Below are positions 8,453 to 16,933 of a stretch of 64,000 bases of DNA, piece after piece. The stretch comes from Haladaptatus sp. DJG-WS-42 (lineage in GTDB: Archaea > Halobacteriota > Halobacteria > Halobacteriales > Halococcaceae): contig NZ_CP147243.1 in the NCBI RefSeq assembly GCF_037198285.1, positions 124,001-188,000 on the forward strand, given 5' to 3'. The translations under genes and the position numbers were made by a program. Position 1 is the first letter of the stretch. Every line of letters begins with the position of its first letter. The notes under the pieces are model-generated. The model did no database searches. It was not told the DNA's origin and saw only the letters and a program-made list of their open reading frames with translations.

Positions 8453-9457
8453 ATGCAGATTGGTACGGGCCTGTTCACCTGCCAGCATCGCCCTGACGAT
8501 GACCGCTCACTGAACGAAATCTATCAGGAGATGCTCACGCTCGGACGCGCCATCGAGGATGCAGGGCTTGCCAGTGCGTGGGTCTCAGAACACCATTTTA
8601 CCGACGACAGCTACCTCTCAGGGACGATGCCCGCCCTCGGCGCACTTGCAGCCACGACCGACGCAATCGAGATTGGGACGTGCATCGCGCTCGCACCGCT
8701 CTACGACTCGGTTCGCCTCGCAGAAGACGCCGCCACCGTTTCCCTGCTCGCAGATGGCCGCCTCTCGCTCGGGCTGGCCGTTGGCTACGTAGACGACGAG
8801 TTCGATCGCTTTGGCGTGCCGAAAGACGAACGAACTGCCCGACTCGAAGACGCCGTTTCGGTCCTTCGCGGCGCGTGGTCTGACGGCCCACTCAATTTCG
8901 CCTCACAATTCCACAACGTGCCCGACGACACGCTCGTGACGCCGAAACCGGAGTCCGCGCCGCCGGTACTCCTCGGCGGAAAGGCCAAACCTGCGGTTCG
9001 CCGCGCCGCACGTCTCGCAGACGGGTGGATTGCCCCCTCTTCGCTCTCCATCAAAGGCGTAAAACTCCGACAAGAGGACATCCACACCGTCCGCGAGCAG
9101 GAAGGAATCGACGGCGAATTCACGACGTACCTGATTCAACATGGTTTCGTCGCAAATTCGAAGGAAGCGGCGTGGGAGACGATGAAAGACGGCTATTGCT
9201 ACCTCCAGCGCAAGTACGCAGAATGGGGAAGCGGCGAGACACTCGACGAACTGCCTGGAGACCGCGTCGAGGAACTCAGAGAACAGGCCATCTTCGGCAC
9301 ACCCGAGCAAGTCATCGACCAACTCGAACCCTACCGCGAGGCGCTTGGAGATAATGTCCACTTCATCTTCCGCACCTACTACCCCGGCATCGGCACCGAC
9401 GAGATGGTCGCATGTATCGACCGACTTGGTGACGAAGTCGTCCCACACTTCGCCTGA
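8453..9457 (+). CDS. LLM-class (luciferase-like) flavin-dependent oxidoreductase
   Basis: 334 residues from the ATG at 8453, which starts the first barrel strand (MQIGTGLFT); a TTG 15 bases upstream is less likely. The bacterial-luciferase fold is shown by AWVSEHHFTDD near residue 45, the IEIGTCIALAPLYDSVRLAEDAA-type segment and the PPVLLGGKAKPAVRRAARLADGW segment that lines the flavin site. Members use FMN or, in archaea and actinobacteria, F420 to oxidise or monooxygenate small organic substrates. The EHHF motif fits an alkanal-monooxygenase-like subgroup, but the substrate is not known. The methyltransferase gene follows after 38 bases. Confidence 0.9.
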   Translation: MQIGTGLFTCQHRPDDDRSLNEIYQEMLTLGRAIEDAGLASAWVSEHHFTDDSYLSGTMPALGALAATTDAIEIGTCIALAPLYDSVRLAEDAATVSLLADGRLSLGLAVGYVDDEFDRFGVPKDERTARLEDAVSVLRGAWSDGPLNFASQFHNVPDDTLVTPKPESAPPVLLGGKAKPAVRRAARLADGWIAPSSLSIKGVKLRQEDIHTVREQEGIDGEFTTYLIQHGFVANSKEAAWETMKDGYCYLQRKYAEWGSGETLDELPGDRVEELREQAIFGTPEQVIDQLEPYREALGDNVHFIFRTYYPGIGTDEMVACIDRLGDEVVPHFA

Positions 9458-9495
9458 GGTTACACACTTTTCGCGTTCCCGGTCGTACACGAAGT

Positions 9496-10053
9496 ATGGG
9501 CTTTCACACGTTCAACAAAGACCACGCAGGATTTCTTGATGACCCAATTCGCTATCGCTTCCTCTCGGTTGACGAACTCTTGGCTCACCTCGAACCCGAG
9601 AGCGAAATGACCGTCGGAGACCTCGGCAGTGGTACGGGATTCTACACCGACCACGTCGCACCCTACGTTTCGAAAGTGTACGCGGTGGACGTCCAGGAGG
9701 GAATGCACGACCTATACCGTGAGAAAGGCGTTCCCGAAAACGTCTCGTTGACCACGGCAGAAATCGGTGATTTGCCCTTCGCAGACGAGTCACTCGATGC
9801 GGCGCTCTCGACGATGACGTACCACGAGTTCGCGGATGACTCGGCGCTCGCGGAGGTACGTCGCGTGCTGAAACCCGGCGGCAAACTGGTCGTCGCAGAC
9901 TGGTCTGCAAACGGCGAGAACGTCGAAGGCCCGCCGCTGACAGAGCGATTCTCACTCGCGGATGCGAAAGCGCATCTTGAAGCCGCCGGGTTCACCGTCG
10001 AATTTGCGAGCGAACGCGTGGAAACGTTCGTGGTTGTCGCGACGAAAAACTAG
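9496..10053 (+). CDS. Class I SAM-dependent methyltransferase
   Basis: 185 residues, a compact methyltransferase-11-type domain. SAM motif I GDLGSGTGFY is at 41-50, the acidic ribose-binding residue follows in YAVDVQ, motif II lies near DESLDAALSTMTYHEF and the RVLKPGGKLVVADW strand-turn is conserved. It transfers methyl from S-adenosylmethionine, most likely to a small molecule. It sits 38 bases after the LLM oxidoreductase on the same strand and may be co-transcribed. The last four bases, CTAG, are shared with the stop codon of the convergent downstream gene. Confidence 0.9.
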   Translation: MGFHTFNKDHAGFLDDPIRYRFLSVDELLAHLEPESEMTVGDLGSGTGFYTDHVAPYVSKVYAVDVQEGMHDLYREKGVPENVSLTTAEIGDLPFADESLDAALSTMTYHEFADDSALAEVRRVLKPGGKLVVADWSANGENVEGPPLTERFSLADAKAHLEAAGFTVEFASERVETFVVVATKN

Positions 10054-10511
10054 CTGAAGTCAGGGAGGTCTTCCGGAGCCTCGTATTCTGCTTCCCAGTC
10101 TACGTACTCCTCTTTTAACACGTCGCTCACGATCTGGCCGAGTTCGGTGAGTCCGGCGTTGATGGCAGAGACGTCACCCCACGAGGTGAGGCCGGGGTGG
10201 AGATTCTGTTCTTTCCAGTTTTCGGGGAGCCCCGGCGCGTGGTAGCCAACCCGGTCTGCAAAATCGTCCCAGAAGAAATCGAACTCGGAGATGAGCGAGA
10301 GGTCTTCGACGACGCCGAACTGGGCTTCGGTCACGTCCGTGTGCTCTGCCCACTCGTTGAACGAGCGTTCCCACGCACCGTCTTCTAAGAACTCCTGTAA
10401 CTCCTCTCTGCGGTAGTCTTGGGAGCCAAACACCTCCACATCCTCGTAGTCAGCAACGTCCGTGTTGGCGACGATGCGCGGTGCGGGTGGGGCGTCGATG
10501 TCGAGACTCAT
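10050..10511 (-). CDS. Acidic hypothetical protein
   Basis: 153 residues, no signal peptide or membrane segment, very rich in Glu and Asp, with several Trp residues in the middle (EWAEH, FFWDDF, ENWKEQN). I do not recognise the family. The composition, intact frame and tight fit between neighbours argue that it is real. The ATG at 10511 is followed by a proline-rich start and a TATA-like aaaccgcg/ttttatcc region about 25 bases upstream. It could be a soluble binding or partner protein; no catalytic motif is evident. Confidence 0.7.
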   Translation of the reverse strand: MSLDIDAPPAPRIVANTDVADYEDVEVFGSQDYRREELQEFLEDGAWERSFNEWAEHTDVTEAQFGVVEDLSLISEFDFFWDDFADRVGYHAPGLPENWKEQNLHPGLTSWGDVSAINAGLTELGQIVSDVLKEEYVDWEAEYEAPEDLPDFS

Positions 10512-10550
10512 AGGAGAATATATGTGAGAAGCCCGGATAAAACCGCGTCC

Positions 10551-11006
10551 CTACGCCCTGCCGTTCATTTCGGCTTCGGCGTTGAGGGCTTCGTCGAGGA
10601 GGCGTTGGCCGTCGGTAGTTGCCGCCTCGAGGTCGGGCACTTCCGTTGGCTTGTGGTGGTCGTCGATGGCGACGTAGACGAAAAACGACTCCGTCGTGAG
10701 TTCGGTGTCGCCGGTGAGTGGGTCTTCGCGGTAAGCGCGCAAGCGAACCCGGACGCTCGTCCGCCCGGCTTTGTAGACGTAGGCGCGGATGAGCGCGGTC
10801 TCACCAAGCGGAATCGGGCGGTGGAAGTTCACTTGGTCCATGCGCGCGGTGACGCAGGTTTCACCGGCAAACCGCATCGCTGACATCGCTCCGACTTCGT
10901 CCATCCACTTCATCACGTTGCCACCGTGGGCGATTTCGTAGGTGTTGGTGTGGTTTGGCAAGATGAGTTCACGATTCTCGATATACGTCTCCATGAGCGA
11001 TGGCAT
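10551..11006 (-). CDS. Acyl-CoA thioesterase (hotdog fold, YciA/BACH-like)
   Basis: 151 residues from the ATG at 11006; a longer open frame upstream to 11168 is not coding-like and would overlap the divergent regulator. Hotdog features are clear: HTNTYEIAHGGNVMKWMDEVGAM contains the catalytic-region helix with the conserved N/D, then FHRPIPLGETALIRAYVYKAGRTSV, and SFFVYVAID. These enzymes hydrolyse acyl-CoA to free acid plus CoA in the cytoplasm. The C-terminal tail ends in DEALNAEAEMN. The gene is divergent from the ribbon-helix-helix regulator, 119 bases between starts. Chain-length preference is unknown. Confidence 0.9.
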   Translation of the reverse strand: MPSLMETYIENRELILPNHTNTYEIAHGGNVMKWMDEVGAMSAMRFAGETCVTARMDQVNFHRPIPLGETALIRAYVYKAGRTSVRVRLRAYREDPLTGDTELTTESFFVYVAIDDHHKPTEVPDLEAATTDGQRLLDEALNAEAEMNGRA

Positions 11007-11125
11007 ACGTCGGGGTTTTCGCGGGAGGGAAATGAGTCTGCTGTCTCTCACGCTCGAAACCAAACTAGTACGATTCCAGACACGATTCGTGACCTTTACC
11101 GCACTCCGCCCCTGAGTGTGAGTGT

Positions 11126-11674
11126 ATGTCACATGACAGGGTGACAGTTTCGCTCGACACCGACGCACGGGCGGCGCTCGAAGACCTGACGAGCCGCACC
11201 GGTGTGGGCCAGAGTGAGATGGTTCGACGCGCGCTCACCTTTTACGCCGCGAACTTTCAGGCCGCAACGACAGAGACGAGTGTAAATCTGCAAGACTACC
11301 ACAAGATGCTCTCAGGTGGCGAACACGCACTGTTCGACATCGACTTCCTCCACTGCTTTCTCGACTACGTCGAAGGAGAAAACGGCGAGCCAGACCCGGA
11401 GTTTCTCGCGGACGCGGACAAAGTCTCAGACTACCACGCCCACGAGTACAAAGGCCAGTTCGATAACTTAGGCGAAATGCTCGAATGGCTCTCACTGTGT
11501 GGCTTTCTCACCGTCAGGCGCAGCGAGGAGAACACCTACCACGTCGTCTACCCCTCAGAACAGCTCCGCTGGTTCATGACCAGATTCATCCAACGGAGTT
11601 CGGTTCACCTGCCGTTCACAATCGAAATCGAAGAGGGACTCACGAAGGTGCTGATGACCGAAGTTCCAGAATAG
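11126..11674 (+). CDS. Ribbon-helix-helix (CopG/MetJ-like) transcriptional regulator with C-terminal domain
   Basis: 182 residues. The first 45 form a ribbon-helix-helix: DRVTVSLDTDARAALEDLT is the DNA-contacting strand and first helix, and GVGQSEMVRRALTFYA is the second helix. The remaining 130 residues form an extra domain (HALFDIDFLHCFLDY..., FLTVRRSEENTYHVVYPSE) that may sense a ligand or mediate oligomerisation; I do not recognise it. The gene is 113 bases upstream of the LivK-like lipoprotein, on the same strand, and that gap holds repeats suited to such a dimeric regulator. It is therefore the best candidate to control the hyu-liv cluster, by inference only. TATA-like ctttacc lies about 30 bases upstream. 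Confidence 0.85.
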   Translation: MSHDRVTVSLDTDARAALEDLTSRTGVGQSEMVRRALTFYAANFQAATTETSVNLQDYHKMLSGGEHALFDIDFLHCFLDYVEGENGEPDPEFLADADKVSDYHAHEYKGQFDNLGEMLEWLSLCGFLTVRRSEENTYHVVYPSEQLRWFMTRFIQRSSVHLPFTIEIEEGLTKVLMTEVPE

Positions 11675-11695
11675 TAGACCGCCGCTGCATAACTT

Positions 11696-11765
11696 TTCAT
11701 ACGTTTTCACAACAGTTCATACTCAGTATTGCTACTGTGAGACAGGGTAACAAGAGTCTATATAT
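11696..11765 (+). promoter_or_regulatory. Promoter and candidate operator region of the livK-hyu-liv cluster
   Basis: TATA box tctatatat at 11757-11765 predicts transcription starting at about 11786-11788, which coincides with the second ATG (11788) and rules against the ATG at 11764. Upstream lie two direct repeats TTCATAC at 11696-11702 and 11716-11722, 20 bases apart (two helical turns), and a perfect inverted repeat CAGTA-TTGC-TACTG at 11724-11737. The sites are seen; their binding by the upstream regulator is inferred. Confidence 0.6.
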
Positions 11766-11787
11766 GGATAGTGGTCTGACTCCGACC

Positions 11788-13155
11788 ATGGCATCGGGTG
11801 ACAATTTCGTACGAGAACTTCAGCGTCGGCGGTTCCTGCGCCTCGCAGGGCTTGCAGGCGCGACCGGGCTCGCGGGATGTATCAGTCAAGAAGACGTCCA
11901 AGACGACGGCGGCTCCGATGGCGGTGGCGGCGGAACCGAAGAAGGCAGTGGCGGAGACGGTGGCTCTGAGACAGACGACGGCGACTCCGGCGACGGCGAC
12001 AGCGGTGGCGACAGTTCGCCGGTCGATGTCGGCGTGGTCATCCCGTTCAGCGGCGACCTCTCTGACTTCGGTGGCCCAATGATGAACGCGCTCCGGATGG
12101 CCCAAGAGGACATCAACGCGGCGGGCGGCCCGCTCGGGCGCGAGCTTACCCTGCACGACGAGGACTCGGGCACCGACTCGACGCAGGGTGTGAACGCGGC
12201 GAACAAACTCGTGGACACGAACGACGTGAGCGCGCTCATCGGCGCGGTATCGAGCGGTGTCACCATCAGCATCGCAAAGTCGGTGACCGTGCCGAGCAAC
12301 GTACTTCACATCACGTCCGCCTCGTCCTCACCGAGCATCTCGACGCTTGACGACAACGACCTCGTCTTCCGCACGCGGACAAACGACCGCTTCGTCGCAA
12401 AGGTGATGGCGAAAATCATCGAAGACCAAGGCGTCGAGAAGGCGTCGGTCATCTACATCAACAACGACTTCGGCGAGGCGCTCGCCGACACGTTCGAGTC
12501 GACCTTCTCGGGGACGACGACCACGACTATCGGGTACGAATCCGGGCAATCGTCGTACCAGCAAATTCTCGCAAAGGCGTTCGAAGACGACCCCGGCTTC
12601 GTCGCGTTCGCGGGCTACCCCGAGAGCGGGACGACCATGCTCAGCCAGTGGGCAGAAGAGGGCTACGGCGGCAACTGGGTGCTTCACACCAGCCTGCTCT
12701 CTGAGGACGTTATCGAAAACGTCGGCGCAGACGTGATGAACGGGATGTACGGCGTCCGCACGCAGCCACCAAGCGGTGGCGCGACGGAGACGTTCGTCTC
12801 GGAGTATCAGGAAGCTTACCCGGACGCGCAGGTGTTCGACCCGTACTCGTGGAACTCCTACGACGCGCTCGTCTCCTATGCGCTCGCCGTCCACAAAGCG
12901 GGCACGGACGACGCCGCAGACGTCAAAAAGGCCATGCGCGAGGTTTCGAACCCTGACGGCGAGCAAGTAAGTTACGCCGAGTTCGGTGCGGGCGTCGAGA
13001 AGTTAGACGCCGGAACGGCAATCGACTACAGCGGTCCGAGTGGCAACGTCAATTACGACGACAACGGCGACGTGGCCAGTGACATGGTTATCGTCCAAGT
13101 TGAGGATGGCGAGTTCAAAAACCAGGACACGATTCCAGCAGACGACCTCGTCTAA
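11788..13155 (+). CDS. Branched-chain-amino-acid-type ABC transporter substrate-binding lipoprotein (LivK-like)
   Basis: 455 residues. A twin-arginine signal RRRFLRLAG (13-21) runs into a lipobox LAGC with Cys31, so the protein is exported folded through Tat and lipid-anchored outside. A Gly/Ser/Asp/Glu linker covers about 32-75. The periplasmic-binding-protein type I fold follows (VDVGVVIPFSGDLSDFGGPM, then ASVIYINNDFGEALADTF, then FVAFAGYPESGTTMLSQW). It delivers the substrate to the LivHMGF permease encoded 5 kb downstream. It is followed 66 bases later by hyuA, which suggests that the captured ligand is what HyuAB acts on. An earlier in-frame ATG at 11764 lies inside the TATA box and is rejected. 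Ligand identity is unknown. Confidence 0.93.
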   Translation: MASGDNFVRELQRRRFLRLAGLAGATGLAGCISQEDVQDDGGSDGGGGGTEEGSGGDGGSETDDGDSGDGDSGGDSSPVDVGVVIPFSGDLSDFGGPMMNALRMAQEDINAAGGPLGRELTLHDEDSGTDSTQGVNAANKLVDTNDVSALIGAVSSGVTISIAKSVTVPSNVLHITSASSSPSISTLDDNDLVFRTRTNDRFVAKVMAKIIEDQGVEKASVIYINNDFGEALADTFESTFSGTTTTTIGYESGQSSYQQILAKAFEDDPGFVAFAGYPESGTTMLSQWAEEGYGGNWVLHTSLLSEDVIENVGADVMNGMYGVRTQPPSGGATETFVSEYQEAYPDAQVFDPYSWNSYDALVSYALAVHKAGTDDAADVKKAMREVSNPDGEQVSYAEFGAGVEKLDAGTAIDYSGPSGNVNYDDNGDVASDMVIVQVEDGEFKNQDTIPADDLV

Positions 13156-13221
13156 CCACTTCAGTGAACCCATATTTCAGTACATGACCAACACAGCAGT
13201 GTCTACAAACGCGGAGGCCCC

Positions 13222-15270
13222 ATGAGTGACGGACGGCGCATCGGCGTCGACATCGGTGGGACGTTCACGGACATCGTCACCATCCACGACGGCGAGGTGA
13301 CGGTGAGCAAGACGCCATCGACGCCCGCCTCGCCCGACGAGGGCGTGATAAACGGGCTCCAGAAGGTGCGCGAACGCGAGGGCTTCGACGCCGCGGAAAT
13401 CGGCTTTTTGGCTCACGGCACCACGGTTGCGACCAACGCCGTCTTGGAAGGCGAGTGGGCCGACACCGCCCTCATCACGACCGAGGGCTTTCGCGACGTG
13501 CTCGAAATCGGTAGACAGGCCCGGCCCGACATCTACGATTTTCAGGTCGAAAAGCCCGTGCCGGTGGTCGAACGCGACCGCCGCTACGAGGTGCGCGAAC
13601 GCCTCGATGAGCGCGGGAACGTCCTCACGGAACTCGACGAAGCCGAGGTGCGCGACCTCGCCGCCCGTCTTATCGAGGCGGACGTAGACAGCGTGGCAAT
13701 CAGCCTGCTCTACTCGTTCGAAGACGACAGCCACGAGCGGCGCGTCCGCGAGCTACTCCGGGAAGAAGGCTTAGACGCATCCTACTCACTGTCGAGCAAT
13801 GTCCTTCCGGAAATCCGCGAGTACGAGCGCACGCTGACGACGGCACTAAACGGCGCGCTGAAACCGGTGATGGACCGGTACATCGGCAACTTAGAGACCA
13901 AAGTCGAAGCCGAGGGCGTCGGTGCGGAACTCAAAATCATGCAGTCAAACGGCGGCATCATCACCGCCGATATCGCGCGCGAACGCCCGGTCAACACGCT
14001 TCTCTCTGGGCCTGCGGGCGGCGTCCAAGGCGCAACCTACGTCTGTGGCCTCTCCGGCGAATCGAACCTCATCACGATGGACATGGGCGGCACCTCGTGT
14101 GACGTGTCGCTCGTCGAAAACGGCACGCCGCTCGTCTCGACGGATACGAACATCGGCGAGTACCCCGTCTCAGTCCCGACCATCGACATCCACACCGTGG
14201 GCGCGGGCGGCGGCTCAATCGCGTGGATTGACGCCGGGGGCGCACTCCGCGTCGGCCCGAAATCCGCGGGCGCAGACCCCGGCCCAATCTGTTATGGGCG
14301 CGGTGGCACCCAGCCGACGATTACCGACGCGAATCTCCTGCTCGGGCGCATCGACCCGAGCGCGTTCCTCTCGGGCGAACTCGACGTGGAACTCGAAGAC
14401 GTGCGTCGTATCGTCAACGACCAAATCGCAGCCCCACTCGACATGACGGTCACAGAGGCCGCCCAAGGCATCTTAGACGTTGCGAACGCGAACATGGCAC
14501 GAGCGCTTCGGGTCGTGAGCGTCGAACGCGGCTACGACCCCCGCGAGTTCGGCCTCGTCGCATTTGGCGGCGCAGGACCGCTGCACGCCTGCAAACTCGC
14601 AGAAGAACTCGACATTCCGAAGGTCATCGTCCCGCGGACGGCCGGTGTCCTCTCCGCGCTCGGCTTGCTCATCAGCGACATCCTCTACGACTACAGCACC
14701 TCGCGCGTGCGGCCGTGGCAGGACATCACGCCTGAGTCACTCGGCGCACAGTTCGCAGAGTTCGCGAAAAAAGGCGAACAGCGACTGGCCGCAGAGGACT
14801 TGGCCGCAGACGCGATGCAGTTCGAGCGGACGGTTGACCTGCGCTATGCGGGCCAAGCGTTCGAACTCTCCGTGCCGGTTCCAGACGGCGAATTGGACGA
14901 CACGAAACTCTCGACCATCGCCGCGCAATTCCACGACCGCCACGAACAGCGCTACGGACACGCCTACCGTGATGAACCGGTCGAACTCGTCACCATCCGC
15001 CTGCGGGCGCGTGGCGTGGTCGAAACGCCAAATCTTCGCCCGGCGGATGCGGGCGGGGAAGTCGATGACGCCGTTCTTTCGGCCCGCGACGTGGCCTTTG
15101 ACGGCGAAACGCACGAGACGCTCATCTATGACCGCGGCGACCTTCCAACGGGCGCGAGCTTCGAAGGGCCAGCCATCGTGAGCGGCGTCGAGAGTACCGT
15201 CGTCATCCACCCCGGCGGGCAGGTGTCGATAGATGACTTCGGCAGCCTGCACGTGGAGGTCTCCCAATGA
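13222..15270 (+). CDS. Hydantoinase/oxoprolinase subunit A (HyuA family)
   Basis: 682 residues, normal for HyuA. The N-terminal actin-like ATPase motif GVDIGGTFTDIV is at 6-17; the second phosphate-binding motif MDMGGTSCDVSLV and the GAGGGSIAW and FGGAGPLHAC segments follow. The family couples ATP hydrolysis to opening or carboxylation of substrates such as N-methylhydantoin, 5-oxoproline or acetophenone, as the large partner of HyuB. A Shine-Dalgarno-like GGAGG lies four bases before the ATG. The stop overlaps the HyuB start (ATGA), so the two are translationally coupled and probably equimolar. The real substrate is unknown; presence of the liv transporter points to an amino-acid-related cyclic amide. 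Confidence 0.93.
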   Translation: MSDGRRIGVDIGGTFTDIVTIHDGEVTVSKTPSTPASPDEGVINGLQKVREREGFDAAEIGFLAHGTTVATNAVLEGEWADTALITTEGFRDVLEIGRQARPDIYDFQVEKPVPVVERDRRYEVRERLDERGNVLTELDEAEVRDLAARLIEADVDSVAISLLYSFEDDSHERRVRELLREEGLDASYSLSSNVLPEIREYERTLTTALNGALKPVMDRYIGNLETKVEAEGVGAELKIMQSNGGIITADIARERPVNTLLSGPAGGVQGATYVCGLSGESNLITMDMGGTSCDVSLVENGTPLVSTDTNIGEYPVSVPTIDIHTVGAGGGSIAWIDAGGALRVGPKSAGADPGPICYGRGGTQPTITDANLLLGRIDPSAFLSGELDVELEDVRRIVNDQIAAPLDMTVTEAAQGILDVANANMARALRVVSVERGYDPREFGLVAFGGAGPLHACKLAEELDIPKVIVPRTAGVLSALGLLISDILYDYSTSRVRPWQDITPESLGAQFAEFAKKGEQRLAAEDLAADAMQFERTVDLRYAGQAFELSVPVPDGELDDTKLSTIAAQFHDRHEQRYGHAYRDEPVELVTIRLRARGVVETPNLRPADAGGEVDDAVLSARDVAFDGETHETLIYDRGDLPTGASFEGPAIVSGVESTVVIHPGGQVSIDDFGSLHVEVSQ

Positions 15271-16931
15271 ACATCGACTCAGTCACGCTCGAAGTCATCA
15301 GAAACGCCTGTATCGCCATCGCAGAGGAGATGAACGCGAACCTGATTCGCACCGGTTACTCGCCGAACATCAAAGAGCGCCGCGACTGCTCGTGTGCGAT
15401 GTTCGACGCGACGGGTGAACTCATCTCTCAAGCCGAAAACATGCCCGTCCATCTCGGCGCGATGCCGTTTTCGGTGGCCGCCGCCATCGACCGCTTCCCA
15501 CCGGAAACGCTCGAAGAAGGCGATGCAATCCTGCTCAACGACCCGTTCCGCGGCGGGGCGCACCTGCCAGACCTGACACTTGTGACGCCCGTGTTCGTAG
15601 CGGGCGACATCGTCGCCTACGCCGCGAACCGCGCCCACCACGCCGACATTGGCGGGGCGCGAGCGGGCAGCGTGGCCGCAGACTCCACGGAGATTTACCA
15701 AGAAGGGCTGCGAATCCCACCCGTGAAACTGTTCGCCGGTGGCGAGGTGAACGAGCCGGTGATGGAGATGATTCTCTCGAACGTGCGCACGCCGGACGAA
15801 CGCCGCGGCGACCTCCGGGCACAGGAAGCCGCGAATCAGACGGGCAAACGCCGGTTCATCGAACTGGTCGAAAAGTACGGCACGGACACGCTCTCAGTGG
15901 CGCTCGACGAAATCAAAGACTACTCAGAGCGACGGATGCGCGCAGAAATTGAGGAGTTGCCAGACGGCACCTACCAGTTCGACGACGTGCTCGACGACGA
16001 CGGCGCGGGCAACGAGAACCTGCCAGTCGTCGCGCAAGTGGAGGTCGAAGGCGATTCCGTCCACGTCGATTTCACCGGGACGGCCCCACAGACAGACGGC
16101 CCCGTGAACGCGGTGTTCGCGGTCACAGCGTCTGCGACCTACTACGCCGTCCGCTGTGTGACCGACCCCGACATTCCGCCGAATCACGGGTGTTATCGGC
16201 CAATCGACATCCACGCGCCCGAGGGGACGATTGTGAACCCCCAACTCCCGGCGGCAGTCGTCGGCGGAAATTTAGAGACCTCCCAGCGCGTGACTGACGT
16301 GGTGCTCGGCGCGTTCGGCGGGCAGGTTCCAGAGCGCGTCGTCGCCGCCTGTCAGGGGACGATGAACAACATCACCTTCGGCGGCACTGACCCACGCGAC
16401 GGCTCGCCATACGCCTTCTACGAGACGCAAGGCGGCGGCTTCGGCGGCCGCGCGGGCAAAGACGGCATGGACGGCGTCCACGTCCACATGTCGAACACGA
16501 TGAACACCCCAATCGAGGTGCTTGAAACAGCCTACCCGCTCCGGGTGACGCGCTACGAACTGCGCGAAGATTCGGGCGGTGCGGGCGAGTTCCGCGGCGG
16601 CCTCGGCCTCCGTCGGGACATCCAAGTGCGCGACCACCGCGCGACGTTCAGTCTGCTCGCAGACCGCCACGTGAACGCCCCCTACGGCCTCGCTGGCGGC
16701 GAATCAGGCGGCAGAGGCGCGGCCTACCTCACCGACGACGGCGAGGAGACGAAACTCCCCCAGAAATCGACGCATAACCTCGAACCCGGCCAGACCGTGA
16801 GCGTACGGACGCCGGGGGCGGGTGGCTACGGCAGCCCCGACGACCGCGACCCCGAGGCAATCGCCCGGGACGTGCGCCTCGGAAAGGTGTCTGCCGACTT
16901 CGCCCGCGAACACTACGGCTACGAGGAATAA
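15267..16931 (+). CDS. Hydantoinase/oxoprolinase subunit B (HyuB family)
   Basis: 554 residues, the usual size for HyuB. Recognisable family segments are NACIAIAEEMNANLIRTGYSPNIKERRDCSCA at the start, DPFRGGAHLPDLTLVTPVF, RAHHADIGG with its His pair, and the Gly-rich QGGGFGGRAGKDGMDG near the end. It forms the complex with HyuA. A GGAGGT lies nine bases before the ATG. The first bases overlap the HyuA stop. The MFS gene starts three bases after its TAA. No dihydropyrimidinase-type or carbamoylase gene is nearby, so complete hydantoin-to-amino-acid breakdown is not encoded here; a 5-oxoprolinase or lactam role is an alternative. Confidence 0.93.
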   Translation: MNIDSVTLEVIRNACIAIAEEMNANLIRTGYSPNIKERRDCSCAMFDATGELISQAENMPVHLGAMPFSVAAAIDRFPPETLEEGDAILLNDPFRGGAHLPDLTLVTPVFVAGDIVAYAANRAHHADIGGARAGSVAADSTEIYQEGLRIPPVKLFAGGEVNEPVMEMILSNVRTPDERRGDLRAQEAANQTGKRRFIELVEKYGTDTLSVALDEIKDYSERRMRAEIEELPDGTYQFDDVLDDDGAGNENLPVVAQVEVEGDSVHVDFTGTAPQTDGPVNAVFAVTASATYYAVRCVTDPDIPPNHGCYRPIDIHAPEGTIVNPQLPAAVVGGNLETSQRVTDVVLGAFGGQVPERVVAACQGTMNNITFGGTDPRDGSPYAFYETQGGGFGGRAGKDGMDGVHVHMSNTMNTPIEVLETAYPLRVTRYELREDSGGAGEFRGGLGLRRDIQVRDHRATFSLLADRHVNAPYGLAGGESGGRGAAYLTDDGEETKLPQKSTHNLEPGQTVSVRTPGAGGYGSPDDRDPEAIARDVRLGKVSADFAREHYGYEE

Positions 16932-16933
16932 AC

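Noticed and set aside
11485-11787. N-terminal extension of the LivK-like gene back into the RHH gene
   Set aside because: The extension overlaps the regulator gene in another frame, and the TATA box at 11757-11765 places the transcript start at about 11788, just ahead of the Tat signal.
13222-16931. Naming HyuAB a 5-oxoprolinase or N-methylhydantoinase outright
   Set aside because: Substrate classes in this family cannot be separated by motifs I can see, and the cluster lacks pathway genes that would decide it.
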